Assembly (NCBI GenBank): GCA_964450715.1
Contig: CAYVFC010000021.1
Coordinates: 1-64,000 of the forward strand
Reading direction: 5' to 3'
DNA: 64,000 bases
Source: CAYVFC01 sp964450715
GTDB lineage: Bacteria > Myxococcota_A > Polyangia > Polyangiales > JAFGIB01
Shown here piece after piece: positions 35,741 to 49,535 of the stretch. The first letter of the stretch is position 1. Each line of letters opens with the position of its first letter. The translations under genes and the position numbers were made by a program. The notes under the pieces are model-generated. The model searched no databases. It was not told the DNA's origin and saw nothing but the letters and a program-made list of their open reading frames with translations.

Positions 35741-36112
35741 ATGCGCTGCACGGTCGAGTACGATGAAGAGCTTCACGTCTGCGCGGTCCGGGTTTCCGGC
35801 CTACATAGGCGACCCGGTGATTCGCGCGAGCTGTTGAGAATAGCCGGTGAGCAGGCGATGGAGCACGGGTGCAGGCGGTTCCTCTTCGACATGCGGGACG
35901 CCATCATCGAGGGAACCACCATGGGGGCCTACGAAACCGTCGTCGACCACGAAAGGTACGGGGTCGAGAAACAGTTCCGGGTGGCGGCGGTTTACTTGCG
36001 CGTCACCGAGCAGGAACGCTTCATGGAGGACGTAGGGGTGGACCGGGGAGCGGTGGCCTACCGGGTTTTCGGCGACATCGAGGCGGCGCGTCGATGGGTG
36101 GCGGGCGAGTAG
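35741..36112 (+). CDS. SpoIIAA-like (STAS-related) protein 3
   Basis: A 123-aa soluble protein. CTVEYDEELHVCAVRVSGLH and CRRFLFDMRDAIIEG show the strand-helix pattern of the SpoIIAA-like fold, as in the tandem pair at 15793-16549, though it is clearly more distant. I chose the ATG at 35741; a GTG at 35720 is possible and neither has a strong ribosome binding site. It is upstream of the kinase-AAA-TPR gene, same strand, and the two may be linked in signalling. Confidence 0.6.
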   Translation: MRCTVEYDEELHVCAVRVSGLHRRPGDSRELLRIAGEQAMEHGCRRFLFDMRDAIIEGTTMGAYETVVDHERYGVEKQFRVAAVYLRVTEQERFMEDVGVDRGAVAYRVFGDIEAARRWVAGE

Positions 36113-36264
36113 CGAGAAGGGCGGGAGCGCGCCCAGGAGCTGGATGACGACGTCTGCGTGACCGGGGCGGGTCGTTTGTCCGTTTGCGGTCGGAAGCTCG
36201 TCGCGTCGCGCCTGTACCAGGGGTTGCGCTATCTGAAATCTCGAGTATTCCCCTGTCGTATCCG

Positions 36265-39200
36265 ATGAACGAAAGGGGTGAGAGGAGCGATAGGGGGTTC
36301 TACCTGGGCGAACGGTACCGGTTGGTCGGTACCCTGGCCGAGGGGGGGATGTCGGTGCTGTCCGCGGCGCGCGACGAGCGAACCGGACGCGAGGTTGCCA
36401 TCAAGCTCATGCGCACGCAGGGGGCGATGAACGACCAGCGCCGCGAACGTTTCGAGCACGAGATCAAGACCACCGGTTCGTTGCGCCATCCGCATATCGT
36501 CAGCGTGCTGGACTCGGGTATCGACGAGCGCGGGGAACCCTATCTGGTGATGGAGCTTTTACGGGGCCGTTCCCTGGAGGAGGAGCTGCGGGAACGCGGC
36601 ACCCTTTCGCTGGAACAGGCGCTGCGCTGGATAACGCCGCTGATGGGCGCGCTGGCGCACGCGCACGACCACGGGGTGGTACACCGGGATATCAAGCCAT
36701 CGAATATTTTTCTCTCCCGGACCGAGGACGGTATCGGCGTGCCGAAGCTTCTCGATTTCGGCATCGCGGTGGCGTCGGGCGAGAGCCGTTTCACCGACAG
36801 CGGGGTGGTGGTGGGAACCGTGCAGTACATGTCTCCCGAGCAGGCCAGCGACGCCCGGGTCGGCCCGTCCACGGACGTATGGTCGCTGGGAGCGGTTCTT
36901 TTTCGCTGTCTGACCGGTCGGGTACCGTTTGAGGCAGACGCGGCGGCCGGACTTTTGCTCAAGATAGTGCGCACGCCGGCTCCCAGCCTGACCTCGTGCG
37001 CGCCGGCGGTGGGCAGGAGCTTTGGTCTAGCGGTCGACCGGGCGCTACAGAAGGATCTGCACGCCCGTTATCCGGACATGCGGGCCTTTGCCAAGGCCCT
37101 CTGTCTGAGCGCGCGGATGGCGGGCATCGACTTGCCGGAGAACCCGGACCCGATCGGGCTTCCGGAATGGCCGCAATGGAGCGCGGAGCGGGTATCGGAA
37201 GAGTGTCTGACGCAGGAGCTGACAGCGTTGCGGAGCGTGCCGGACGACGACGGGACCAGCTCCGGGGAAGCGGCGGCGGTCGAATCGGAGCTGGTTTCGT
37301 ACGCTTCCGGGGTCCGGACCCTGTTCGTGGGACGGGACAGCGAGAGGGAGCAGCTGGACGAATCGCTCGGCCAGACCGAGAACGGCTCGGGGCGGGTGGT
37401 GGCGATCGTGGCCGAGGCGGGAGTCGGCAAGAGCCGGCTTCTCTCCGAATGGAGGCGGGGCTTGCCGTCGTCTCGTTACCGGTATCTGGAAGGCAGATGT
37501 GTGCCGGAGGGCGACGCGATTATCTACTCTCCGATCCGGGAGATCCTACGTCTGTATTTCGAGATCAAAGAAGACGATGCGGAGTCCCGGATACGGGAAC
37601 GGCTGATCCGGGAGCTGCGGGGGATAGAAGAGGAGCTGTTGCAGGGCCTGGGTCCGCTCGAGGAGCTGTTTTCGCTCTCCCGACAAGACACGGCTTTCCG
37701 GGCTCTTCCCCCGCAGCAGAAACGAGAGCGGATCTTGCAGACCGTAACCGCGCTACTGTTGCGTATCGCACGCGATCGGCCGCTCGTCATCGCCATCGAG
37801 GATGTCCACTGGATCGACAATAGCTCCGAACAGTTCCTGGCCCACTTCGTGGGCTCGATACGGGAGCAACCGGTGCTGGTGATTTTACTCTACCGTCCCG
37901 AGTATCGGCCGACCTGGATCGCTCCCGACTGCTTCCGGCAGATCGAGCTAGGGCCGCTAACGCTGGACGCCACCGGCCGCCTGATCACCTCCGTACTTGG
38001 CGAACCGCTAGTCGATTCCCGGCTGACGGCCTTCGTTTACGGCCGTTCCTTCGGTAATCCTCTCTTCGTTGAAGAGCTGACGCGTACCCTGCTGGAGAAC
38101 GGCACCATCGTCCGCAGGCAGGGCCGACTGGCGCTGCAGGCCGATGCCCGAACCACCGCCTTTCCGGAGACGGTACAGGGGATCATCTCGGAGCGTATCG
38201 GCCGGCTGGAAGAGAGCATCAAGCGGACGGTACAGATGGCGGCGGTGATAGGTCCCGATTTTCCTTCCGATATTCTGAAGAACATCAGCGGCTTGCAGAA
38301 CGAGATCCGTTCGCACCTGGCCAAGCTGAGCGGCCTGGAGCTGATCCACGAGAATCCCTCCTCCTCGGATGCCGATTTCACCTTCAAGCACGCGCTGACG
38401 CGCGAGGTGGCCTATCAGAGCCTGGTGGCGGACGAACGGAGGGGATTCCACGGACAGATCGCGGACGAGCTCGAATCGTCCCACCCGGAACGACTGGAGG
38501 ACTTCTGCGAGACCCTGGCCAGCCACTTCGCCAACGCCGAGAACTGGCCCAAGGCCCTTCAATACGCCCGGCAGGCGGGCGACAAGGCGGCGAGAAGCTA
38601 CTCGAACAACGAGGCCGCCTTTTTTTACCAACGAGCCATCGAAGCGTTGGCTCGACTGCCTCGAACGCCGGAGGCGATCCGGGAAGAGGCCCTGCTTCGA
38701 TTCGCCCTGGACGGTTCGCTTACCGGTCTGGGGTACCCCGAGGGCTCCCGGCAGAACCTCGAGCGATGGGTGGCGTTGGCGGAAGCGATCCGCGAACCGT
38801 GCGCACTGGCCCTGGCCTACGGCAGGATGGGCATCTACTGCAGCCAGCTGGGAGAGACCGCGGAGGCCGGGGCGTATGCCGAACGGGCCTACGAGCAGAT
38901 CGCGCGCACCGACGACATCGAGTCGGTAGTATCGGCGACCCTGGTGTTATGCGAGGCCTATTCGCTGACCGGTGACTACGCCAGGATACCCCGTATCGCG
39001 CCCAGGACCGTGACCCAGCTGGAAGAGGCCGGCAGACAGACCGACCACTTCGGCTTCCCTTTCTGCGCTTACGCGCAGATCTGCGCCCGTCTCATGCTCG
39101 GACTGTCCGCCACCGGTAAGTTCGCGACGGCTCTGCGCTACGGGGAGAAGGCGCTCGCCAGCGCCCGCGCTGTGGGCGACGACCCGGTGACCAAAGGTAT

Positions 39201-39849
39201 CGTACATCTGTCGCTGGGCGTGTTTTGGGCGGCCAAGGGCAATGCGGTGCGCGCGTGCGAGCACCTTCTCACCGGTATCGAGCTGGTCGAGAAAGCCGGA
39301 TGGACGTGGCTAACGGCGGATGCCTACGCGGTCCTGTCCCGCGCCCACGCGTTTTTGGACGATCTTCCCCGCGCCCGACAGTGCGCCCGGGAGGCGCTGG
39401 CGAGGAGGGAAAAGGTGAGCGCCGTTATCTTGCCCGGCATGCCGGATCTGGCCATGGGAACGCTCCTGTATACGGATGGCGACTTCGCCTCTTCCTGTAG
39501 CCATCTGCTGCGGGGCCGGGAGACCGCGATTGCCAAGGGGGACCGATACATGGAAGCCCTGTCGCGGATCTGTCTCGGTCGTTCCATGGGGGCGCAGTCA
39601 CTCGAACGATTTGAGGAGGCCCGGATCGAGATTTCGAGAGGCGTCGAGCTGCTGCAAGAGCTGGAGGTGCGTCCCTATCTCGCTCTCGGAACCCTGTTTC
39701 TGGGCGAGCTGTACCTGAGACGCGGCGACGAAGATACCGCGCGCGAGTACATCACCCGGGCGGAACGGGACTACACCGCGATCGAGGAGGAGTACTGGAT
39801 CGAGCACGCGCGAGCCTTGCTGGAGAAGATCGGTCGCAAGACGGGGTGA
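36265..39849 (+). CDS. Ser/Thr kinase fused to AAA ATPase and TPR region
   Basis: A 1194-aa cytoplasmic signalling protein with no membrane helix. The kinase domain is complete: GTLAEGGMSVLSAARDE loop, VAIKLM, HRDIKPSNIFL (near residue 138), LDFGIA, MSPEQ. An ORC/PknK-like AAA domain follows with Walker A AEAGVGKS (near 383) and a Walker B-like LVIAIEDVHWID. The last about 500 residues are helical TPR-like repeats (AGAYAERAYEQIARTDDIES). This architecture is common in myxobacteria and resembles signalling STAND ATPases. The ATG at 36265 was chosen as the first Met before the kinase domain; no ribosome binding site is evident. Confidence 0.88.
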   Translation: MNERGERSDRGFYLGERYRLVGTLAEGGMSVLSAARDERTGREVAIKLMRTQGAMNDQRRERFEHEIKTTGSLRHPHIVSVLDSGIDERGEPYLVMELLRGRSLEEELRERGTLSLEQALRWITPLMGALAHAHDHGVVHRDIKPSNIFLSRTEDGIGVPKLLDFGIAVASGESRFTDSGVVVGTVQYMSPEQASDARVGPSTDVWSLGAVLFRCLTGRVPFEADAAAGLLLKIVRTPAPSLTSCAPAVGRSFGLAVDRALQKDLHARYPDMRAFAKALCLSARMAGIDLPENPDPIGLPEWPQWSAERVSEECLTQELTALRSVPDDDGTSSGEAAAVESELVSYASGVRTLFVGRDSEREQLDESLGQTENGSGRVVAIVAEAGVGKSRLLSEWRRGLPSSRYRYLEGRCVPEGDAIIYSPIREILRLYFEIKEDDAESRIRERLIRELRGIEEELLQGLGPLEELFSLSRQDTAFRALPPQQKRERILQTVTALLLRIARDRPLVIAIEDVHWIDNSSEQFLAHFVGSIREQPVLVILLYRPEYRPTWIAPDCFRQIELGPLTLDATGRLITSVLGEPLVDSRLTAFVYGRSFGNPLFVEELTRTLLENGTIVRRQGRLALQADARTTAFPETVQGIISERIGRLEESIKRTVQMAAVIGPDFPSDILKNISGLQNEIRSHLAKLSGLELIHENPSSSDADFTFKHALTREVAYQSLVADERRGFHGQIADELESSHPERLEDFCETLASHFANAENWPKALQYARQAGDKAARSYSNNEAAFFYQRAIEALARLPRTPEAIREEALLRFALDGSLTGLGYPEGSRQNLERWVALAEAIREPCALALAYGRMGIYCSQLGETAEAGAYAERAYEQIARTDDIESVVSATLVLCEAYSLTGDYARIPRIAPRTVTQLEEAGRQTDHFGFPFCAYAQICARLMLGLSATGKFATALRYGEKALASARAVGDDPVTKGIVHLSLGVFWAAKGNAVRACEHLLTGIELVEKAGWTWLTADAYAVLSRAHAFLDDLPRARQCAREALARREKVSAVILPGMPDLAMGTLLYTDGDFASSCSHLLRGRETAIAKGDRYMEALSRICLGRSMGAQSLERFEEARIEISRGVELLQELEVRPYLALGTLFLGELYLRRGDEDTAREYITRAERDYTAIEEEYWIEHARALLEKIGRKTG

Positions 39850-39927
39850 AACACCAGCCGGGCGGCGACCGGGGGCAACCCGGATCGCAGGACCCCGGGG
39901 CAGAGAGGCCGCGCGGATCGGCACCGG

Positions 39928-42429
<2,502 letters not shown>

Positions 42430-42449
42430 CTCGACTCTTGCGGGCGCCG

Positions 42450-43703
<1,254 letters not shown>

Positions 43704-43833
43704 GGCCGGTTACCCTTTGCTTGTAAATTATCAGGGAGATCAGAACCGGCTAAATTCTAACAACCCGTTTCGCGCTCAGCAAGCAAATGAATAATTCGGA
43801 CCCGCCAATTCCCCCCTGCGACGCCGGATGCGC

Positions 43834-44457
43834 CTACCCTTTGCCACCCTTCTTGCCCTCCGACTTTCCCTGGCGGGGCAGTACCACGGCGTCGATCAGC
43901 CCATACTGCACGGCATCCTCTGCCGAGAGGTAGGTATCCCGCTCGGTATCCTGTTTGATGCGATCCTCGGTCTGACCGGTATGCCGGGACATGATCTCGT
44001 TCAGCCTCTTGCGCAGGTGCAAGATCTCTTTGGCGTGGATTTCGATGTCGGTTGCCTGGCCGCGCACTCCACCCAGCGGCTGGTGGATCATCATGCGGCT
44101 GTTGGGCAGCGCCTTGCGCATCCCCTTGTGGCCGGCGGCCAGGATGACCGCGGCCATGGAGGAGGCCATGCCCAGGCAGACCGTGGCCACCGGGCAGCGG
44201 ACGTACTGCATGGTGTCATATATCGCCAGGCCCGAGGGGATGGCCCCTCCCGGGCTGTTGATGTAGACGGTGATATCCTTCTCCGGGTCCTCGCCTTCCA
44301 GGAAGAGCATCTGGGCGATGATGATGTTGGCCACGTCGTCGTTGATCTCGTTGCCCAGAAAGATGATGCGGTCGCGGAGCAGGCGGCTGAAGATATCCCA
44401 GCTGCGCTCGCCCCGCGGGGTGGTCTCGATCACCTGAGGGTAGGGAATGTAATTCAT
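43834..44457 (-). CDS. clpP: ATP-dependent Clp protease proteolytic subunit ClpP
   Basis: Serine peptidase subunit, 207 aa. The catalytic triad is visible: Ser in GMASSMAAVILAAG, His in MMIHQPLGG, and Asp in ERDTYLSAEDA. I chose the ATG at 44455-44457, where AAAGGGGAGCGG is the ribosome binding site. An ATG at 44475 would overlap the trigger factor stop (ATGA). The C-terminus is Gly/Lys-rich. Confidence 0.96.
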   Translation of the reverse strand: MNYIPYPQVIETTPRGERSWDIFSRLLRDRIIFLGNEINDDVANIIIAQMLFLEGEDPEKDITVYINSPGGAIPSGLAIYDTMQYVRCPVATVCLGMASSMAAVILAAGHKGMRKALPNSRMMIHQPLGGVRGQATDIEIHAKEILHLRKRLNEIMSRHTGQTEDRIKQDTERDTYLSAEDAVQYGLIDAVVLPRQGKSEGKKGGKG

Positions 44458-44471
44458 CGGCCGCTCCCCTT

Positions 44472-45776
44472 TCATTTACCCGCCTCCTCAACTGCCGCAC
44501 CCGGCTCCGCGGGGCTCTGCTTGATGGTGGCCAGGGAGAACAGGTGCTCGATCAGCTTGTCCTCCATCAGCTGCGCTTCCAGGGCCTCGCGCATCTCGTC
44601 CTTGTACTCGGCGCGGACCTTGGCCAGGTTCTTGCCCGAGGTTTCCGCCAGGTGCTTGAGCCTGGCCTCCACCTGCTCGTCAGTCACTTCCATGTTGTTC
44701 TCGCGGGCTATCTGGATGAAAAGCAACGCCGCCCGCACTTTACGCTCCGCTCGCTCGCGGATGTCCTTCTGTATCTCCTCGTTCAGGCTCGGCGACTTGC
44801 CCAGCATCTGCTGAAACTGGAACAGCTCGCGCAGCATGGCCTGCTCCTGCCGCTGGATCAGGCTGGGCGGAACCGGGATGGGATTTTTCTGCACCAGCTT
44901 CTCTACCAGTTGCTCCCGCTGCTGGTTCTGGGCCTGCTTGCGCGCCGAATCCTCCAGCTGTTCGCGTATCTTCGCCCGCAACGCCTCGAGCGTATCGTAA
45001 CCGATATCCTTGGCCAGCTCGTCGTCTATCGGCGGAAACCGTTTCTCCTTGACCTCCTTGACCTCGATCTCGAACTCGGCCTGGGCCCCTTTGAGCTCCT
45101 CTCGCGGGTGGTCCTCGGGGAAGGTGACCTGTATCTGCTTGACCGCTCCGGCCTGTACCTCCATCAACCCGCGGTCGAACTCGGGCAGCAGCTGCTCGCT
45201 TCCCAGCTCGATCTGCCGCTCGGTCGCATTCATTTCTGCCCGCTCCTCGCCGTTGACCTTGACCCGGTAGTCGACGATCAGCACATCGCCCCTGCGCGAG
45301 GGACGGGGCGGATCCGGGAGCGCCAGCTCGGCGTTCTGCTCCTGCATCCGCCCCAGCTCCTTCTCGACCTGTTCCTCGTCCACCTGCACCGATACCGCGT
45401 CGACCTCCAACTGGGAGGTATCGACCTTCTCGATTTTAGGCCGCACCTCCAGCTTGGCGGTGAAGCTCATCGGCTCCCCCTCTTGCAGGCGTGCCGACTG
45501 CACCTCGGGCATGGTCACCGGCTCCAGCGCGTGCTCCTTGACCGCAGCCGTAATCCCCTCTTGAACCAGGGTGGCGGTCACCTCGCTCTTTACCGATTTG
45601 CCCATCAGCTGTCGCACCAGGTGGCGCGGGGTCTTGCCCGGCCGGAATCCTCGTACGCGAGCGCTCTGCTGGAGCTTCTTGTAGGCCGTTTCCAGCTCGC
45701 CGTTCACCCGGTCCCAGGGGACCTCGACCTCGAGCTCGATTTCGACCGGGCTGATCTCTTTGACCTGCGATTTCAT
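44472..45776 (-). CDS. tig: Trigger factor, ribosome-associated chaperone
   Basis: Folding helper of nascent chains, 434 aa. The ribosome-binding tail has the signature GFRPGKTPRHLVRQLMG. A PPIase-like middle domain (RGDVLIVDYRVKVNGEERAE) and the helical C-terminal arms follow. The ATG at 45774-45776 is preferred over a TTG two codons upstream. Placed just before clpP, the usual order. Confidence 0.95.
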   Translation of the reverse strand: MKSQVKEISPVEIELEVEVPWDRVNGELETAYKKLQQSARVRGFRPGKTPRHLVRQLMGKSVKSEVTATLVQEGITAAVKEHALEPVTMPEVQSARLQEGEPMSFTAKLEVRPKIEKVDTSQLEVDAVSVQVDEEQVEKELGRMQEQNAELALPDPPRPSRRGDVLIVDYRVKVNGEERAEMNATERQIELGSEQLLPEFDRGLMEVQAGAVKQIQVTFPEDHPREELKGAQAEFEIEVKEVKEKRFPPIDDELAKDIGYDTLEALRAKIREQLEDSARKQAQNQQREQLVEKLVQKNPIPVPPSLIQRQEQAMLRELFQFQQMLGKSPSLNEEIQKDIRERAERKVRAALLFIQIARENNMEVTDEQVEARLKHLAETSGKNLAKVRAEYKDEMREALEAQLMEDKLIEHLFSLATIKQSPAEPGAAVEEAGK

Positions 45777-45809
45777 GACCAAGTCGTCTAATGCCGCTAC
45801 GGCATAGCG

Positions 45810-46244
45810 TCAAGCACCCCTACTCAACTCCACCATCTCGATGCCGAGCTGTTTGGCGACGTCGAACACGCGATCGTCGCGGTAGAATTCGCCGTAAACC
45901 ACCCGCACGACGCCCGCGTTGGCGATGCACTTGAAGCAGTTCCAGCAGGGCGAGGCGGTCACGTACATGGTCGCCCCGTCGATGCGCGTCCCGTTTTTCG
46001 CGGCCTGGATGATGGCGTTCAGCTCCGCGTGGATGGTGCGGACGCAGTGGTCGTCCTGCATCATGTGGCCCTCCTCGTCGCAGTGCGCGAGGCCGCGTAT
46101 GGAGCCGTTGTAGCCGGTGGAGAGAATGGTCCGGTCCCTGACCACCGCCGCCCCGACCTGCTTGCGGTCGCAGGTAGAACGCCGGGCCACCTCGGCCGCG
46201 ATGTTCATGAAGTACTCATCCCAGGGGACGCGCCCGCTCGTCAT
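45810..46244 (-). CDS. Deoxycytidylate (dCMP) deaminase
   Basis: Zinc-dependent conversion of dCMP to dUMP for thymidylate synthesis, 144 aa. The motifs are TIHAELNAII (HAE) and SPCWNCFKC (PCxxC), and the early Cys in RRSTCDRKQVGAAVVRDR fits the ComEB-type subgroup. MTSGRVPWDEYFMNIA matches the common family start, so I chose the ATG at 46242-46244. An ATG at 46268 would overlap the end of the upstream metallopeptidase gene. Upstream of tig on the same strand. Confidence 0.9.
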   Translation of the reverse strand: MTSGRVPWDEYFMNIAAEVARRSTCDRKQVGAAVVRDRTILSTGYNGSIRGLAHCDEEGHMMQDDHCVRTIHAELNAIIQAAKNGTRIDGATMYVTASPCWNCFKCIANAGVVRVVYGEFYRDDRVFDVAKQLGIEMVELSRGA

Positions 46245-46257
46245 GGCCAGGTGGCTA

Positions 46258-47637
46258 TCACGGCCCATGCCGGACGTCCATCCCGCTCCATCCGTCGAAA
46301 GCCCGTTTCAGACCGGCGTGCAGGCCCTTGGGGATCCCGAGCCAGATGAGAAGCGCCTCCGAGCGCCGGACCACCCCGGCATCTTCCTCACCTGCCCGGC
46401 CGAGAGATTCCAGCGCGGCCGCCGCGGCCCGTTCGGCCTCGCGAGCCTCGCTCTCGTCGTCCCAGAAGCTGTACCAGACCACGGCGTCCCTCTTACCCGA
46501 GCCCGCCCACAGCTGCAGCCTGTCCCATCCCCACCCCGCCGCGGCGCTGCGGGCACTGTCCCGGTCCAGCGCCAGGCCGAAGAATACGCCCATCTCCAGC
46601 TCCCCCAGCGTTTCCTCGTCCTCCGGAGCGAATCCGCGCTCTTCGAACGCCTCCAGCACCGGTAGCGGCCGGCTTTTCGGCGGGCTGTCGGGCTGGTATC
46701 GCTCCGGGTGCAGCACTTGCTCGCTCGACAAAGGGGGTCTGCGGTGAGCGTGGTTCACGGCGTTCCATCCGCCTCGTCCGTGCAGGTGGGCCACGAAGCT
46801 CATCCCGTCGATGTAGGCGGAGATCAGCGGCACCCGGAGCACGGCGGGCGCCTTTTCCAGCTCGTCTCCGGGCACGCGGAGCTGGTCGAACTTCGCGACC
46901 ATCTCGCGAATCAACTCCGGTCGGGTGGTTAGCTCGCTCAGCCTCCACCCCGGCCTTTTTTGCCGACGCGCGAAGTCGATCATGGCCAGGGTGGCATCCC
47001 CCTCGACCAGGGCGCTGAAGGCGTTTTCGCCATCGATGCTCCGGTCGACCAGCAGGTTGCTGGACAGCGACAGGTGCTGACTCTGCAGCGCGTGTACCAG
47101 CTCGTGCACCAGGGCGAGGGATGCATCCTCCAGCGCGGGTGCGTCCGGGTCGGGACGCCCGGAAACGATGGCGCGCATGATGTCGTCCCGGATCACCAGC
47201 CTGCGCTCTCTCGGGTCGAAATAGCCCAGGATCTGCTCGCCCATGACGCGAATCAGCAGCGCCTTCACGTCCAGGTCGGGATCCAGAAGACCGATCGCCC
47301 GGTAGACCCGCGCCACCTGGTCGACCCGTTCCTCCTCGACCTGCTCTTCGATCTCGGCGCTGATGGCTTCCGCGTCCTGGATGGAGATGGGGACCGGATG
47401 AACGAAGGCGAGCTCGCGCACCGTTTCGGCTTCGTTCATGAGCAGCTCGATGATTCGCTGCTCTTCCGCGGTCGGCGGCCTTTCCTGCCCCCGCCGCCGG
47501 CTTTGGGGGCTCGGATCGACCCCGTAGGGCAGCGGGCGCGCCCCTTCGACGTTACCGCCTTCGATATCGCGACCCGACTGCAGGGCGGGCGAGCACACGC
47601 AGAGCAGCAGAGCCAGGATGACGGCGGTTCGCTTCAT
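46258..47637 (-). CDS. Putative zinc metallopeptidase lipoprotein, paralogue 2
   Basis: A 459-aa exported protein with a lipoprotein-like signal (MKRTAVILALLLCVCSPAL). The zinc motif is VHELVHALQSQHLS, and FSALVEGDATLAMIDFARRQ supplies the presumed third ligand. GYFDPRERRLVIRDDIMRA precedes it. The overall plan is the same as the protein at 23558-25012, so the two are paralogues about 21 kb apart. The ATG at 47635-47637 places the signal peptide correctly. Substrate unknown. Confidence 0.72.
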   Translation of the reverse strand: MKRTAVILALLLCVCSPALQSGRDIEGGNVEGARPLPYGVDPSPQSRRRGQERPPTAEEQRIIELLMNEAETVRELAFVHPVPISIQDAEAISAEIEEQVEEERVDQVARVYRAIGLLDPDLDVKALLIRVMGEQILGYFDPRERRLVIRDDIMRAIVSGRPDPDAPALEDASLALVHELVHALQSQHLSLSSNLLVDRSIDGENAFSALVEGDATLAMIDFARRQKRPGWRLSELTTRPELIREMVAKFDQLRVPGDELEKAPAVLRVPLISAYIDGMSFVAHLHGRGGWNAVNHAHRRPPLSSEQVLHPERYQPDSPPKSRPLPVLEAFEERGFAPEDEETLGELEMGVFFGLALDRDSARSAAAGWGWDRLQLWAGSGKRDAVVWYSFWDDESEAREAERAAAAALESLGRAGEEDAGVVRRSEALLIWLGIPKGLHAGLKRAFDGWSGMDVRHGP

Positions 47638-47707
47638 GAGCGGCTGTTCGGTGTCGGGTCTCGTGTGTCGGTTGACGGGTATCCGAGCGGGCAAAGAGGC
47701 CGTCGTT

Positions 47708-49354
47708 TTACCAGTCGATTCTCATGACCACCGCGTGCACGACCGGCTTGAAGCCGAGGGCATTACGGAAAAAAGAGCGCGCGGCCGACTCGGCCTTACG
47801 CCGGATGACATCGTCGTTCGCCGGTAGCGAGAGCCGCTCCAGTGCTACGGCGATCCGCCGCGAGGCCTGCTGGGCCAGCGGTCCGCCGGGCTGCTCGAAG
47901 CGCACCCCGCTCAGGACGACCTCGGGATCGAGCACCAGCTCGCCCTCGTCGTCCACCGCGACGGTGATCACGGCGACGCCGTACTGGGAGAGCAGCTTTC
48001 TCTCCTCTAGCACCTCGGCTTCCACCTCGCTGCCGTTCTGCAGGTAGACGCGGCCGCAGGGCACCGCCCCGGCTACGCGCGTCTGCTGCGCGGTCATCTC
48101 GATCACCGTGCCGTTTTCCACCGTCACCGCTTCCCGCACCCCGGTCTCGCGGGCTAGCTCGGCGTGTCGGTTCAGATGATAGCGAGAGCCGTGTACCGGA
48201 ATAAAGGTCTGCGGTCTCAGCAGCTCGATCAGCCGGCGCTGTTCCTCGCGACAGGCGTGACCGCTGGTGTGAAGCGCCGGATCGAATCCCCGGTGCCATA
48301 CCCGTACGCCGTCGCTCTCCAGCCGATCGATGATCTCGAGCACCGCCTGCTCGTTGCCGGGAATGATGCGCGAGGAGAGGATGACCTCGTCGCCCTGCTG
48401 CAGTTGTAAAAAGTCGTGGCTGCCGTCCGCCAGCCGCGCCAGCGCCGCGCGGGGCTCCCCCTGCGTACCGGTAGCGGCCACCAGCAAGCGGCGGGGCTCG
48501 ATTTGCTGCGCGCTTTCCGGTGAAGCGAACACGGGCTCGGGGTCGGGGATCATCCCCAAGCCGGAGGCCACGCGGTGATAGGTAACGACCGACCGGCCCA
48601 GCAGAAGCACCTCGCGATCGTTACGTCTGGCCGCCTGCAATACCGCACGCAGCCGGTGGGTGTTGGAGCTGAACAGGCAGACGACCACCCTGCCGCTGGC
48701 GGCCGCCACCCGCTCGTCGATGGCCTTGGCCACGCTCTTTTCGCTGCCCGAGGCGCCGGCCACGTCGATGTTGGTCGAGTCGCTTAGCAGCGCCCGCACG
48801 CCCTCGCGTCCGAGCTCCTCGAGGCGCGCGGCATCGAAGCGCTCACCGTCGTAAGGGGTCTCGTCGATCTTGAAGTCGCCCGAGTAGACCACCAGACCGG
48901 CCGGCGTGCGTATGGCCAGGCTGGTGGAATCGGGCATGGAGTGGGTGACCCGTATCGGTTCCAGCTCGAAGGCGCCGAGCCGCACGCGCTGCCCCGGGAC
49001 GATCGCGTGCAGGCGGGGCGGTCGGGCGGCTCCGGGACCCGATTGCAGCTTTTCCCCGATGAGTGCCAGGGCAAAGGCCGGTCCGTAGATGGGCAGGTCG
49101 ACGTGGCGCAGCAGATAGGGCACCGCGCCTATGTGGTCCTCGTGGGCGTGGGTGATGATCAGGGCGCGCAGCCGGTCGGTCCGTTCCAGAGCGTAGCGGA
49201 AGTCGGGCCGGACGACGTCCACGCCCTGCTCGCGGCCGTAAAAGCCGATACCGCAGTCGATGACGAGGGTGTCTTCGCCATGCTCGAGCAGCGAGCAGTT
49301 CATGCCTACTTCGCCCAAGCCTCCCAGGGCAGCGAATCGGATCGGTTCTGTCAC
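47708..49354 (-). CDS. rnj: Ribonuclease J
   Basis: Metallo-beta-lactamase/beta-CASP RNase with 5'-exonuclease and endonuclease activity, 548 aa. The catalytic motif is THAHEDHIGAVPYLLRH. The beta-CASP part has LLSDSTNIDVAGASGSEKSV, VCLFSSNTHRLRAVLQAARR, and the SGHACREEQRRLIELLRPQT His motif. The C-terminal domain carries the last 100 residues. The start GTG at 49352-49354 (VTEPIRFAALGGLGEVGMN) matches other family starts. A hairpin (GCCGGCT-GGCG-AGCCGGC, 49406-49423) lies in its leader region. Confidence 0.93.
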   Translation of the reverse strand: MTEPIRFAALGGLGEVGMNCSLLEHGEDTLVIDCGIGFYGREQGVDVVRPDFRYALERTDRLRALIITHAHEDHIGAVPYLLRHVDLPIYGPAFALALIGEKLQSGPGAARPPRLHAIVPGQRVRLGAFELEPIRVTHSMPDSTSLAIRTPAGLVVYSGDFKIDETPYDGERFDAARLEELGREGVRALLSDSTNIDVAGASGSEKSVAKAIDERVAAASGRVVVCLFSSNTHRLRAVLQAARRNDREVLLLGRSVVTYHRVASGLGMIPDPEPVFASPESAQQIEPRRLLVAATGTQGEPRAALARLADGSHDFLQLQQGDEVILSSRIIPGNEQAVLEIIDRLESDGVRVWHRGFDPALHTSGHACREEQRRLIELLRPQTFIPVHGSRYHLNRHAELARETGVREAVTVENGTVIEMTAQQTRVAGAVPCGRVYLQNGSEVEAEVLEERKLLSQYGVAVITVAVDDEGELVLDPEVVLSGVRFEQPGGPLAQQASRRIAVALERLSLPANDDVIRRKAESAARSFFRNALGFKPVVHAVVMRIDW

Positions 49355-49535
49355 GGTGCCTGACTTGCAGCTTGGAGAGAAAAAGGTCAAGCCCTCGTAA
49401 CAAAAGCCGGCTGGCGAGCCGGCCCGCGAGGTTACGTTCGGGTCTCAATTGACCGCATGGACAGCCCCGTGCTACCCAGCGCACCATTCCGGGCGACCAA
49501 CCAATGTGGTCGCCGGTTCCTAAGGGAGAGAGTCC